Part shown: positions 32,516 through 40,573 of the stretch, in pieces | Numbering within the stretch: the stretch's first letter is position 1 | Layout: every line of letters begins with the position of its first letter | Program-made: the position numbers and the translations under genes | Source: SG8-30 sp964406445 | GTDB lineage: Bacteria > Pseudomonadota > Gammaproteobacteria > Steroidobacterales > Steroidobacteraceae | NCBI GenBank assembly: GCA_964406445.1 | Contig: CAYORU010000004.1 | Span: forward strand, 62,001-126,000 | Length of the DNA: 64,000 nt | Direction of reading: 5' to 3' | The notes under the pieces: generated by a model | What the model saw: the letters and a program-made list of their open reading frames with translations, nothing else | What the model was told of the DNA's origin: nothing | The model's database searches: none

Positions 32516-33208
32516 ATGTCGCACCAGCAGCCGCTGGCGCTTCCCCCGCCCGTGGGCCCGGCCGCCTGGGCCGAGGACCTGCTGCTCGACCCGCGCACCC
32601 TGCGCGGGCTCGCGAGCCTCAATGAAGCCTTCCTGCGTCTTGTCTTCGATTCCCAGCTGCGGCTGCCCGGCCAGCCGGTCTACGGGCTCGAACCCGCGCT
32701 CCTGCCGCCGCCGACGCCCGCCCCGGGCGTGGCCACGGCGCTGAGCGGGCTGCCCTGCGCCCTGTTCGACCTCCGCTTTCGCGACGTGCGGCTGTGGCAG
32801 GCGGTCGCGGCGCGCGGCGGAGCGGTGGCCGACGGGCACCGCCCGGTGGCGGTCGAGCCGGCGGCCGTCGCCTTCGTGCGCCCGCTGCTCGCCTTCGTCT
32901 GGCACCTGGCGATCGCGCGCGACCGACCGGCGCGGCTGCTGCTCGGCATCGAGCCAGCCACCGCGCAGGCAATCGGCGAGCTGCCCATCGGCGCGCTCGA
33001 CGCGGTCTCGCAGCTCCTGGCGCCCAGGCTCGAGGCCCGCTTCCGCGGCCGGCAGCAGTTCTGGGGCGCGCTGCGCGACTGCCTGAGGATTCCCTCCGAC
33101 GCGGGCCGTCGCGCCAGGCTGCGGCGCTTCGCGCTGCAGCTGCAGGGCGCGGACAGCGCCCGCGGACTGCCCCTTCAGCGCCGCCTGCGCCGGGAGACCC
33201 AGGCGTAG
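32516..33208 (+). CDS. Conserved-looking hypothetical protein divergent from FlhC-like gene
   Basis: A 230-aa protein with no recognised domain. It has a strong AGAAGGAGA ribosome site 8 bp before the ATG. The sequence is Pro-rich at the N-terminus (PLALPPPVGPAAWAEDLLLD), then mixed helical with NEAFLRLVFDSQLRLPG, RFRDVRLWQAVAARGG, and a basic end (AGRRARLRRFALQLQG). No signal peptide or membrane span is seen, so it is probably cytoplasmic. The shared regulatory region suggests a functional link to the FlhC-like regulator. It overlaps the convergent DUF2784 gene by 34 bp at the 3' end. Confidence 0.65.
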   Translation: MSHQQPLALPPPVGPAAWAEDLLLDPRTLRGLASLNEAFLRLVFDSQLRLPGQPVYGLEPALLPPPTPAPGVATALSGLPCALFDLRFRDVRLWQAVAARGGAVADGHRPVAVEPAAVAFVRPLLAFVWHLAIARDRPARLLLGIEPATAQAIGELPIGALDAVSQLLAPRLEARFRGRQQFWGALRDCLRIPSDAGRRARLRRFALQLQGADSARGLPLQRRLRRETQA

Positions 33209-33540
33209 ATCGCGACGTTCGCCGCGAGCGCGAGGCCGCCGAGGACCCACTGGACTTCCCGCGTGAGGCCCTCCGGGTAGAGCAGGGCGAACAGGTACTG
33301 GCCGAGGAAGTCGCCGGGGTAGGTCGCCTCGCCGGCGGCGGCGCGCAGCCGGTTCTCGAGCGGCGTCAGCGGGCAGATCCCGCCGGACCACTCGATCCAG
33401 ACGCCCCAGCCGGCGGCCGGCAGGTGCACCAGCGGCATCCTGCGCCACCTGAGCGCCAGCAGCCCGCCCGCGACCACGAAGAGCACGAAGGCGAAGTGCA
33501 GCGCCACCACCGCGTCGGCCGCGAGCGCGTAGCTGGCCAA
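33175..33540 (-). CDS. DUF2784 family small membrane protein
   Basis: A 121-aa inner-membrane protein with three hydrophobic spans. The family signature is visible: ADAVVALHFAFVLFVVAGG, RRMPLVHLPAAGWGVWIEW, GICPLTPLENRLR, and YPGDFLGQYLFALLYPEGL. No ATG fits; the TTG at 33540 is chosen because CGGGAGG lies 6 bp before it and the family N-terminus starts there. Function of DUF2784 is unknown. The 3' end overlaps the convergent hypothetical gene by 34 bp. Confidence 0.85.
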   Translation of the reverse strand: MASYALAADAVVALHFAFVLFVVAGGLLALRWRRMPLVHLPAAGWGVWIEWSGGICPLTPLENRLRAAAGEATYPGDFLGQYLFALLYPEGLTREVQWVLGGLALAANVAIYAWVSRRRRR

Positions 33541-33621
33541 GGACGCCTCCCGGTTGCCCCACCTGGCAGGCGAGTTTACGCTTCGCGCCTCTCCTGTCCG
33601 GGGCAAGGACTCCCGACCGCC

Positions 33622-34557
33622 ATGCAGGCGCTCTCCATCCGCGGGCTGGCCAAGACGTACGGCAACGGCGTCGAGGCCCTGAAAGGCATCGACCTCGAGG
33701 TGGCCGAGGGCGAGTTCTGCGCGCTGCTCGGCCCGAACGGCGCCGGCAAGACGACCGCGATCGGCATCATCAGCTCGCTGGTGACCAAGACGGCCGGCAG
33801 CGTGGCCGTCTTCGGCCGCGACATCGACCGCGAGCTCGAGCGCGCCAAGTCCTGCATCGGCCTGGTGCCGCAGGAAATCAACTTCAACATGTTCGAGAAG
33901 GTGTTCACGATCGTCGTGAACCAGGCGGGCTTCTACGGCATCCCGCGCCGCCGCGCGCTCGAGCGCGCCGAGCTCTGCCTGCGCCAGCTGCAGCTGTGGG
34001 AGAAGCGCGACGTGATCGCGCGCACGCTCTCCGGCGGCATGAAGCGCCGCCTGATGATCGCCCGCGCGCTGGTGCACGAGCCGCGGCTCCTGATCCTCGA
34101 CGAGCCGACCGCGGGGGTGGACATCGAGATCCGCCGCTCGATGTGGTCCTTCCTGCGCGAGACCAACGCGCGCGGCACCACCATCATCCTGACCACGCAC
34201 TACCTCGAGGAGGCCGAGAGCCTCTGCCGGCACGTCGCCATCATCGACCGCGGCCGGATCATCGAGAACGACCGGATGGCGAACGTCATCCGCAAGCTGA
34301 ACCAGGAGACATTCGTGCTGAACCTGCGCTCGGCGGTGACCACGGCGCCTGACCTGCCCGGCTTCGCTGCGCGGCTCGTCGACGACCACACCCTCGAGGT
34401 CGAGGTCTCGAAGGACCAGAGCCTGAACGACATCTTCTCGCGCCTCTCGACGCAGGGCGTCGAGGTACTCAGCATGCGCAACAAGGTCAACCGCCTCGAG
34501 GAGCTGTTCATGCGCCTCGTCGAGGCGCCCGCGCCGGCCGCCGGCGGGAAGGCCTGA
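33622..34557 (+). CDS. yadG: ABC transporter ATP-binding protein, YadG type
   Basis: A 311-aa ATPase of an ABC-2 exporter. Walker A GPNGAGKTTAIGIIS (about residues 38-52), Q-loop VPQEINFN, signature LSGGMKRRLMIARALVHEP, Walker B LLILDEPTAGVD, H-loop TTHYLEEAESL, then a C-terminal DUF4162-like extension. Together with the permease 1 bp downstream it forms a two-gene exporter of the YadGH type. The substrate is not known. The ATG at 33622 begins the ABC domain directly, and longer readings enter DUF2784 antisense. Confidence 0.94.
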   Translation: MQALSIRGLAKTYGNGVEALKGIDLEVAEGEFCALLGPNGAGKTTAIGIISSLVTKTAGSVAVFGRDIDRELERAKSCIGLVPQEINFNMFEKVFTIVVNQAGFYGIPRRRALERAELCLRQLQLWEKRDVIARTLSGGMKRRLMIARALVHEPRLLILDEPTAGVDIEIRRSMWSFLRETNARGTTIILTTHYLEEAESLCRHVAIIDRGRIIENDRMANVIRKLNQETFVLNLRSAVTTAPDLPGFAARLVDDHTLEVEVSKDQSLNDIFSRLSTQGVEVLSMRNKVNRLEELFMRLVEAPAPAAGGKA

Positions 34558-34558
34558 G

Positions 34559-35368
34559 GTGCCCGCCGTGCCTTCGCAGCGGCTCGAGGACACGCCCCCC
34601 TCGCGCATCCGCTGGGTGGGGTTCCTCACCATCCTGCGCCGCGAGTGGGGCCGGATCATCCGCATCTGGGGCCAGACCATCGTCCCGCCGGCGGTGACCG
34701 CGACCCTCTACTTCATCATCTTCGGCAGCCTGATCGGCCGGCGCATCGGCGAGATGGGCGGCTTCGACTACGTGCAGTACATCGCGCCGGGGCTGATCAT
34801 GATGTCGGTGATCACCAACTCCTTCGGCAACGTGGTGTCGAGCTTCTTCGGCGCGAAGTTCGGCAAGCACGTCGAGGAGCTCCTCGTCGCGCCGTTGCCG
34901 AACTGGCTGATCGTCTGCGGCTACGTTTCCGGCGGCGTGATCCGCGGCCTGATCGTGGGGCTCGTGGTCACGGCGGTGGCGCTCTTCTTCACCCACCTGC
35001 CGGTGGCGCACCCCTTCGTCATCGTCGGCTCGGTGCTGCTGACCTCGATCGTGTTCTCGCTCGGCGGCTTCTTCAACGCGATCTTCGCGAAGAACTTCGA
35101 GCAGATCTCCTGGTTCCCGACCTTCGTGCTGACGCCGCTCACCTACCTCGGCGGCGTGTTCTACTCGGTGAGCCTGCTGCCGGGCTGGGCCGAGCGGCTG
35201 TCGCACCTGAACCCGATCCTTTACATGGTCAACGCCTTCCGCTACGGCTTCCTCGGCACCAGCGACGTGCACCTCGGCGTCGCCTTCGGCATCACGCTCG
35301 CCGCCGCGGTGATCATGTTCGCGATCGTGGTGACGCTGATGAACCGCGGCACCGGGATCCGCGAGTAG
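34559..35368 (+). CDS. yadH: ABC-2 type permease, YadH type
   Basis: A 269-aa inner-membrane permease with six spans. A basic amphipathic N-terminus (FLTILRREWGRIIRIWGQTI) precedes span 1 (PPAVTATLYFIIFGSLIG). The ABC-2 signature region is FFNAIFAKNFEQISWFPTFV and TPLTYLGGVFYSVSLLPGWA, followed by LNPILYMVNAFRYGFLG. It starts with GTG immediately after the ATPase stop, so the two are cotranslated. The YadH assignment rests on the FYSVxxLPxxxxxLxxxNPxxYxxxxFRYGFxG pattern. The transported substrate is unknown. Confidence 0.93.
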   Translation: MPAVPSQRLEDTPPSRIRWVGFLTILRREWGRIIRIWGQTIVPPAVTATLYFIIFGSLIGRRIGEMGGFDYVQYIAPGLIMMSVITNSFGNVVSSFFGAKFGKHVEELLVAPLPNWLIVCGYVSGGVIRGLIVGLVVTAVALFFTHLPVAHPFVIVGSVLLTSIVFSLGGFFNAIFAKNFEQISWFPTFVLTPLTYLGGVFYSVSLLPGWAERLSHLNPILYMVNAFRYGFLGTSDVHLGVAFGITLAAAVIMFAIVVTLMNRGTGIRE

Positions 35369-35388
35369 ACGGCCCGGAGCCGGCAGCC

Positions 35389-36072
35389 ATGTGCGGCCGC
35401 TACGCCTTCTTCGCTCCCGCCGATGCGGTCCGGCGCTGGTTCGGCGTGCCGTTCGTGCCCGAGTTCGCCGCGCGATGGAATATCGCGCCGACCCAGGACG
35501 TGCCCGCCGTGCGAGAGACCGAGCCCGGCAGCCGCGAGGCGGCGCTGCTGCGCTGGGGGCTGGTTCCCTCCTGGGCGAAGGAGCCCTCGATCGGCCAGCG
35601 CATGATCAACGCGCGCGCCGAGACGCTCGGCGAGCGGCCGGCCTATCGCAACGCCTTCCGCCGGCGCCGCTGCGTGGTGCCGGCGAACGGCTGGTACGAG
35701 TGGCAGAAGACGGCCTCGGGCAAGCAGCCCTATTTCCTAACCCGGCGCGACGGCGAGCTCATCGCCTTCGCGGGGCTGTGGGAGCGCTGGGTGGACCGCG
35801 GCAGCGGCGAGACGATCGAGTCCTGCACGATCGTCACGACCGCCGCGCCCCCCGCGCTCGCGGCCATCCACGACCGGATGCCCGCGATCCTCTCGCAGGA
35901 GGCGATGGCGCAGTGGCTCGACCCGCGGGTGACGGAAGATGCCCGACTCGCGCCGCTCCTGGGCGCATCGGAGGCCGACGCGATCGAGGCGCGGCCGGTC
36001 AGCCGCGAAGTGAACGACGCCCGGCACGACGGCCCGCAGCTCGTCGAGCCGCTCGCCGCCGCCGGGCGCTGA
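35389..36072 (+). CDS. yedK: YedK/HMCES-type DNA abasic-site crosslinking protein (SRAP)
   Basis: A 227-aa SRAP-domain protein that shields abasic sites in single-stranded DNA by a thiazolidine crosslink through Cys2. All key residues are visible: Cys2 (MCGRYAFF), Asn74 (RMINARAET), Glu104 (NGWYEWQK) and His161 (AAIHDRMP). These match the E. coli YedK active site. Length is typical (about 220). It lies 20 bp after the ABC permease and may be in the same transcript, with its 3' end facing ydbL. Confidence 0.96.
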   Translation: MCGRYAFFAPADAVRRWFGVPFVPEFAARWNIAPTQDVPAVRETEPGSREAALLRWGLVPSWAKEPSIGQRMINARAETLGERPAYRNAFRRRRCVVPANGWYEWQKTASGKQPYFLTRRDGELIAFAGLWERWVDRGSGETIESCTIVTTAAPPALAAIHDRMPAILSQEAMAQWLDPRVTEDARLAPLLGASEADAIEARPVSREVNDARHDGPQLVEPLAAAGR

Positions 36073-36084
36073 GAACGGCCGCTT

Positions 36085-36687
36085 CTACTTCTGCTTCCAG
36101 CCGCCGGCGGCGTCGCGGTGCCACCAGCCGCTGCGCGCCTTGGCGACCCAGCGCTGGGCGAAGGTGCTGCGGATGTCCGACTCCCACTCCGGCTTGCCGT
36201 TGGCCGCGGCGATCTCGCGGTAGAGCGAGTTGCGGTCCGCGTTCTCGTCGGCGACCAGCTTGCGTGCCGCGTTGCGCTCGGCGAGCGGCACCGCGTTCGG
36301 GTCGCGCAGCTCCACGAGCCCGTCGGCCGTGAGGCCGATTGCGCCCGAGGCGTAGTAGGGCTCGAGCTGGCCGTGGCGCGCCTCCATCGAGGCGACCAGC
36401 CGGCGGATCGCCGGCGAGGAGACGTCGAGGTCCGCCTGCGCCTGCGCCGCGGGAATCACGAAGTCGAGCGTGCCGCGAAGCGCCGCGAGCATGACGTCGC
36501 CCGCGCTGCCGCGCGGCAGCGAGGACTGTTCGTCGCCCTTCGGCTTGCCCTCGGGACCCCAGACGTCCTCGATGATGCGATCGGCCGCCTTCTCGGCGGC
36601 GGCCGCCGGGAAGTAGACGTTGATGGTCACGCAGGCCGCGAGCGTCAGGGCCGCGAGTGCGAAACCGGGAACGATGATGCGACGCAT
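36085..36687 (-). CDS. ydbL: YdbL family lipoprotein (DUF1318)
   Basis: A 200-aa protein. Signal peptide with lipobox LTLAAC (Cys19) and mature start VTINVYFPAAAAEKAADRII, the typical YdbL opening. The C-terminal DUF1318 domain includes LVELRDPNAVPLAERNAARK and LVADENADRNSLYREIA. It is longer than E. coli YdbL (108 aa). In E. coli it acts with YdbH and YnbE in transport of phospholipid between membranes. Here the YdbH-like gene lies upstream on the same strand but is separated by a 281-bp repeat hairpin, and no ynbE is seen. Confidence 0.88.
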   Translation of the reverse strand: MRRIIVPGFALAALTLAACVTINVYFPAAAAEKAADRIIEDVWGPEGKPKGDEQSSLPRGSAGDVMLAALRGTLDFVIPAAQAQADLDVSSPAIRRLVASMEARHGQLEPYYASGAIGLTADGLVELRDPNAVPLAERNAARKLVADENADRNSLYREIAAANGKPEWESDIRSTFAQRWVAKARSGWWHRDAAGGWKQK

Positions 36688-36758
36688 GCTCGGAACCTCC
36701 TCCGTTGCGGCCATGGTCTGCGGGGCCGCCTGAACCGGGCGTGAACAGTGTAGCGGAT

Positions 36759-36959
36759 GGTGATCGGTGACCGGTGACCGGTGATCGGTGATCGGCCGGA
36801 ACATTCCGCGCCGGCGGGCGGGATCCGGCCTGGACCACCACTTCGCTCGCTCGGGAAGGACTTACTCGCTCGCTCCGGGTGGTCCGGGCCACCTCGCCCG
36901 CCGGCGCGAACGGTCGGAGACGATTCCGGCCGGTCACCGATCACCGATCACCGGTCACC
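36759..36959. repeat. Heptamer-repeat hairpin element (about 200 bp)
   Basis: The left end (36759-36795) is five tandem copies of GGTGATC/GGTGACC and the right end (36930-36959) holds four in inverted orientation. The arms continue inward for roughly 50-60 bp with imperfect complementarity (GGCCGGAA..., GCGCCGGCGGGCG, CTGGACCACC against GGTGGTCCGGG) and meet at a centre with two CGCTCGCTC copies. The whole unit could fold as one long hairpin. It fills most of the ydbH-ydbL gap, and no gene is seen in 36688-36968. Confidence 0.8.
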
Positions 36960-36968
36960 CTGCCCGCC

Positions 36969-39092
36969 TCATTCCACCACCGGCCCCGACGATTCCGTCA
37001 TCGCCGCGAGCTGGCGCACGAGCCGCGTCCAGGCGACGCGGCGCTGGTTGCCGATGACGTCGATGCGCGGCAGGCCGGCGCCGCGCACGATGTAGTAGCC
37101 AGTATCCGCGGGCGCGACGCCGTCCATGCGGCAGACGTCGTTGGCGAGCCGGCAGGAGAGGCCGAGCTCGGCGTAGCGGAAGGTCTTGAAGAAGCGCAGG
37201 AAGCCGCTCTGGAACGCGGCGGTCACCGAGCCGCCGCTGCCGCCGCCGATGCTCGACAGGTTCGCGACCGCGCGCTGGCTGATGCGCCGCGGCGTGCGAT
37301 CGCCCGGCGTCGAGTAGAAACGCGCGTCGAAGCGCACGGGCGTCCAGTCGAAGAGCTCGAGGTACTCGACGCGGCCGGAGAGCTTGCCGGTGATCAGGCC
37401 GAACTCGAAGGTGCCGGTCACCTGCTCGAGGTCGAGCCGCTCGACGTCGATCGAGGCGGACATCTGCGGGAACTGGCCGAGCGGGTCGCGAAGCTTCAGG
37501 TCGCGCACGGTAACGGTGCCGTCGAAGACGGTGGCCTCGAGGTTGCCGCCGAGCGTGACGGCGCCATCGGCCAGCTCGAGCCTCGGGATGCGCCCGGCGA
37601 GCGTTCCGCCGAACTCGGGCCAGCCGAGCGCGCGGCCGATGCGCGCCACGCTGATCGGGCGGATCTCGGCGTCGAAGCGGACGTACATGTCGGGCCGGCC
37701 GGCGTGGCGGATGCGCAGGTTGTCGAGCGCGATGCCGCCGTCGAAGACCGGGATGAACACGGGGTCGAGCATCCGGAAGTGCCGGCCGGTGGTGGTGAAG
37801 GGAAACTCGGCGCCGCCGATCTCGAGCCCCCACAGCCGCGCGGCGCGCCAGCCGACGAGCGACTTGAACACGGCGCTGTCCACTTGCGGCCCGAGCCGGT
37901 TGCGGGTGGCCTCGTCGTGCCAGTTCATCGTGCCTTCGAGCCCCTCGACGGCGAGGCCGCCGCCCGTGCTCTCGATCGAGACCTCCGCAAGCTCGGCCAG
38001 GAGCCGCGTGGGCTGGTTGGCGGCGATCTCGAGCTCGCCGCGTACCGTGCCTGCGCCGCCCACGTCCCGGTACGCGGTCGACACCAGCGGCGGCTGCACG
38101 TAGAGCGGGATCGCCGCGGCGAGGTCCACGCCGTCGCTCGAGAGCCTCAGCGCGGCGATCAGCGGCCGGTCGCCGAACTCGAGGCGGCCGCCGCCCTCGG
38201 CGCTGCCCACGCCGCCCTGCGAGACCCGCAGCCGCGACAGGGTCATCGAGGCGCCGTCGTCGGCGAGCCGGCCGGCGGCCTCGGCCGTGAGCGGGTGCGT
38301 GCCGAGGTCCACGAACCAGGGCTCGACGTAGGCCTGCCCGCCGGCGGATTTCACGCGCGCCTCGAAGTCGTAGCCGCCGCGGGTCGCCACGACGCTGCCT
38401 GCGAGGTCGAGGCCGAGCGCGTCGCTCGCGAGCGTGCCGTCGGCGCTCGCCACTGCGAGTTCTCGCAATTCCAGCGCGCCCGTGGCGGCGGTGAGCGCCG
38501 CGCCGCGCCCGCGCGCCTCGAGCGAGCCGGAAAGCGACCCCGCGAGCGCGAAGTCCTCGGGCAGCGGCGCCTGCTGGCCGGCGAGCTTGCGTGCCTCCTC
38601 CAGCGACAAGCCTGTGAACGTCGCCTGCGCCGTCCAGGCTTCGCCCTGCAGGCGCAGCTCGGCCTTGGCGGCGCCACCGGCGAGTGCCAGCCGCGCAAGG
38701 CTCACGCGGGCGCGGTCCACGGCGCTCGCCTCGAGCACGAAGTCGGTGTCCTGCGCGCCGGCGCGGCCTAGCGTCCCCGAGAGATGGCCCTCGCAGCGCA
38801 CCGCGCCGTCGCGCGCGGTGAGCTGCCTGCAGTCCAGAGACACGCCGACGAGCCGGCCGAGTTCGGCGAGGCCCTCGACGCTGCCGGCACGCGCCTGCAG
38901 CGTCGCGGCGGCTTGGCCGGCCGCAAGGCGCAGCTCGACGTCGCGGGCCACCAGACCTGCCGACTCGACCGACTCGGCGCTCACGGTGACCTGCGCGCCG
39001 CCGGCGGAGCCGGCCACGAGCAGCCCGGCCGCCAGGATCCCGGCGGCGGACTTCGGCAGGCGGCGGCGCGAGGTGGCGCGTTCCCGGGTCAT
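36969..39092 (-). CDS. ydbH: AsmA/TamB-like periplasmic bridge protein, YdbH type
   Basis: A 707-aa secreted beta-rich protein. The N-terminus (RRRLPKSAAGILAAGLLVAG) looks like a signal or anchor. The body repeats strand-turn units (VRGELEIAANQPTRLLAELA; LAGRIPRLELADGAVTLGGN; GTVTVRDLKLRDPLGQFPQM) typical of AsmA-clan lipid conduits. The C-terminus (FRYAELGLSCRLANDVCRMD, TGYYIVRGAGLPRIDVIGNQ) is the conserved end block found in YdbH-like proteins. The ydbL neighbour supports YdbH identity. It is shorter than E. coli YdbH (879 aa). The ATG at 39092 is chosen because upstream in-frame sequence is antisense to the response regulator. Confidence 0.75.
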   Translation of the reverse strand: MTRERATSRRRLPKSAAGILAAGLLVAGSAGGAQVTVSAESVESAGLVARDVELRLAAGQAAATLQARAGSVEGLAELGRLVGVSLDCRQLTARDGAVRCEGHLSGTLGRAGAQDTDFVLEASAVDRARVSLARLALAGGAAKAELRLQGEAWTAQATFTGLSLEEARKLAGQQAPLPEDFALAGSLSGSLEARGRGAALTAATGALELRELAVASADGTLASDALGLDLAGSVVATRGGYDFEARVKSAGGQAYVEPWFVDLGTHPLTAEAAGRLADDGASMTLSRLRVSQGGVGSAEGGGRLEFGDRPLIAALRLSSDGVDLAAAIPLYVQPPLVSTAYRDVGGAGTVRGELEIAANQPTRLLAELAEVSIESTGGGLAVEGLEGTMNWHDEATRNRLGPQVDSAVFKSLVGWRAARLWGLEIGGAEFPFTTTGRHFRMLDPVFIPVFDGGIALDNLRIRHAGRPDMYVRFDAEIRPISVARIGRALGWPEFGGTLAGRIPRLELADGAVTLGGNLEATVFDGTVTVRDLKLRDPLGQFPQMSASIDVERLDLEQVTGTFEFGLITGKLSGRVEYLELFDWTPVRFDARFYSTPGDRTPRRISQRAVANLSSIGGGSGGSVTAAFQSGFLRFFKTFRYAELGLSCRLANDVCRMDGVAPADTGYYIVRGAGLPRIDVIGNQRRVAWTRLVRQLAAMTESSGPVVE

Positions 39093-39203
39093 GCCGTGAT
39101 TAGCCCCGCGGGGCGCTTGCGCGTCAAGGGCCGGGTTCGCAGCGCGGCCGGTCGCGCGTGAGTCCGGTGCGGTACACTCGGGCCGCGCGTCCAGGGGGAG
39201 TAC

Positions 39204-40523
39204 ATGACGGCCAAGCGTGCGCTCGTGGTGGACGACTCGAAGTCCGCGAGAGTCGTGCTGAGCAGGATGCTCGAGAAGTACGGGATCGAGGTCGACACCG
39301 CCGAATCCGCCGAGCGGGCCCTCGAGTACCTGCAGTCCGAGCGCCCCGACGCGATCTTCATGGACCACCTGATGCCGGGCATGGACGGGCTCGAGGCGGT
39401 CAAGCAGATCAAGGCCAACCCGGCGACCGCGACCATCCCGGTCGTGATGTACACCTCGCAGGAAGGCGAGCTGTACGTCGGCCAGGCGCGCGCCCTCGGC
39501 GCGATGGGCGTGCTGCCGAAGTCGGTGCGCCCGATCGACGTCACCAAGGTGCTCTACCAGCTGAGGCTGCTGCCCGACCGGCGCGACTTCTCGGTCTCGC
39601 CCCTGCAGCCGGTGGACGTCGCGGGCGGCGCGGTCGAGGCGGCGCCGCCCGAGTCGGCCGGCGAGACGGCTTCGCTCGATCCCAAGGTCCGTGGCGTGAT
39701 CGAGGCGCTGCTCAAGGAGCAGAGCCTCGAACTGCGCCGCTTCGTGGTGGCCTCGCTCGACAGCCATGCGCAGCGGCTCGTCGCGGAGCTGCGCCCGCGC
39801 GAGCCGGCCGAGCCCCGGACGCCGGAGCCGGCCGCGGCCGAGGCGGAGCCGGCGGCACGGCCCTGGGGCTGGGTCGCGGCGGCGGTGCTGCTGCTCGGCC
39901 TCGGCGTGGTCGGGCTGCTCTACTGGCAATCGCTCGACACGGCCAGACGCGTTGACGAGGCGCGGGCGCGGCTCGAGGCCGAGTCGGCCGACCTGCGCGC
40001 CGCGCTCGAGCGGGTGCGGGCCGCCGCCGAGGCGGCGGCGAGCGGTCCGCCGGTCGCGCCGGCTGGCTCGCCGCTGCAGCGGGTGCTGCCCGTGCCCTAC
40101 GGCGAGGCGCCGCTGGGCCCGGCGCGGCTCGAGGCGCTGCGCGCGCTGGTCGCGGGGCTCGAGCGCGACGGGTTCAAGGGCGTCGTGCGCGTCGAGACCG
40201 TGCCGGGCGTGTTCTGCCTCGCAGGAGACGCCGATGCCGGCTATGCGCTGGCCGAGCCCGCGCTCCCGGCGGGCCAGTGCGACCTGCGCGGCAACCCCTA
40301 CGACGAGTCGCTCACCGGCGCCTCGCGCCAGCCGGTCGCCTTCGCCAACCTCGCAGCCTCGCTGCGCCGGCGCACCGAGGGCGGCATGGAACTCGTGATC
40401 GTGCAGGGACCGGCCGACCACCTGATCGCGCCCTACCCGGAGGCCGAAGGCACGACGGCCGGCGACTGGAACCGCGTGGCGGCAGCCAACAGCCGCCTCG
40501 AGGTGACGGCGGTGCCGCGCTGA
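39204..40523 (+). CDS. Membrane-anchored response-regulator receiver protein
   Basis: A 439-aa protein with unusual architecture. Residues 1-122 are a receiver domain with acidic pair Asp10/Asp11, phosphoacceptor Asp54 (IFMDHLMPGMDG), Thr84 (VVMYTSQE) and Lys106 (LPKSVRP). A Pro/Ala/Glu-rich linker follows, then one transmembrane helix (WGWVAAAVLLLGLGVVGLLY, 221-240), a short coiled coil (RRVDEARARLEAESADLRAA), and a C-terminal domain of about 160 residues with GFKGVVRVETVPGVFCLAGD. The receiver would be cytoplasmic and the C-terminus periplasmic. No histidine kinase is adjacent, and the C-terminal domain is not recognised. Confidence 0.9.
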   Translation: MTAKRALVVDDSKSARVVLSRMLEKYGIEVDTAESAERALEYLQSERPDAIFMDHLMPGMDGLEAVKQIKANPATATIPVVMYTSQEGELYVGQARALGAMGVLPKSVRPIDVTKVLYQLRLLPDRRDFSVSPLQPVDVAGGAVEAAPPESAGETASLDPKVRGVIEALLKEQSLELRRFVVASLDSHAQRLVAELRPREPAEPRTPEPAAAEAEPAARPWGWVAAAVLLLGLGVVGLLYWQSLDTARRVDEARARLEAESADLRAALERVRAAAEAAASGPPVAPAGSPLQRVLPVPYGEAPLGPARLEALRALVAGLERDGFKGVVRVETVPGVFCLAGDADAGYALAEPALPAGQCDLRGNPYDESLTGASRQPVAFANLAASLRRRTEGGMELVIVQGPADHLIAPYPEAEGTTAGDWNRVAAANSRLEVTAVPR

Positions 40524-40573
40524 ACGCGGCACGGGGAGCGATCCCCGGTCGTGGCACGACCGAGCTTCCAGGC

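Noticed and set aside
36759..36959. CRISPR array
   Set aside because: The repeats are contiguous heptamers without unique spacers and are arranged in inverted orientation; no cas gene is near.
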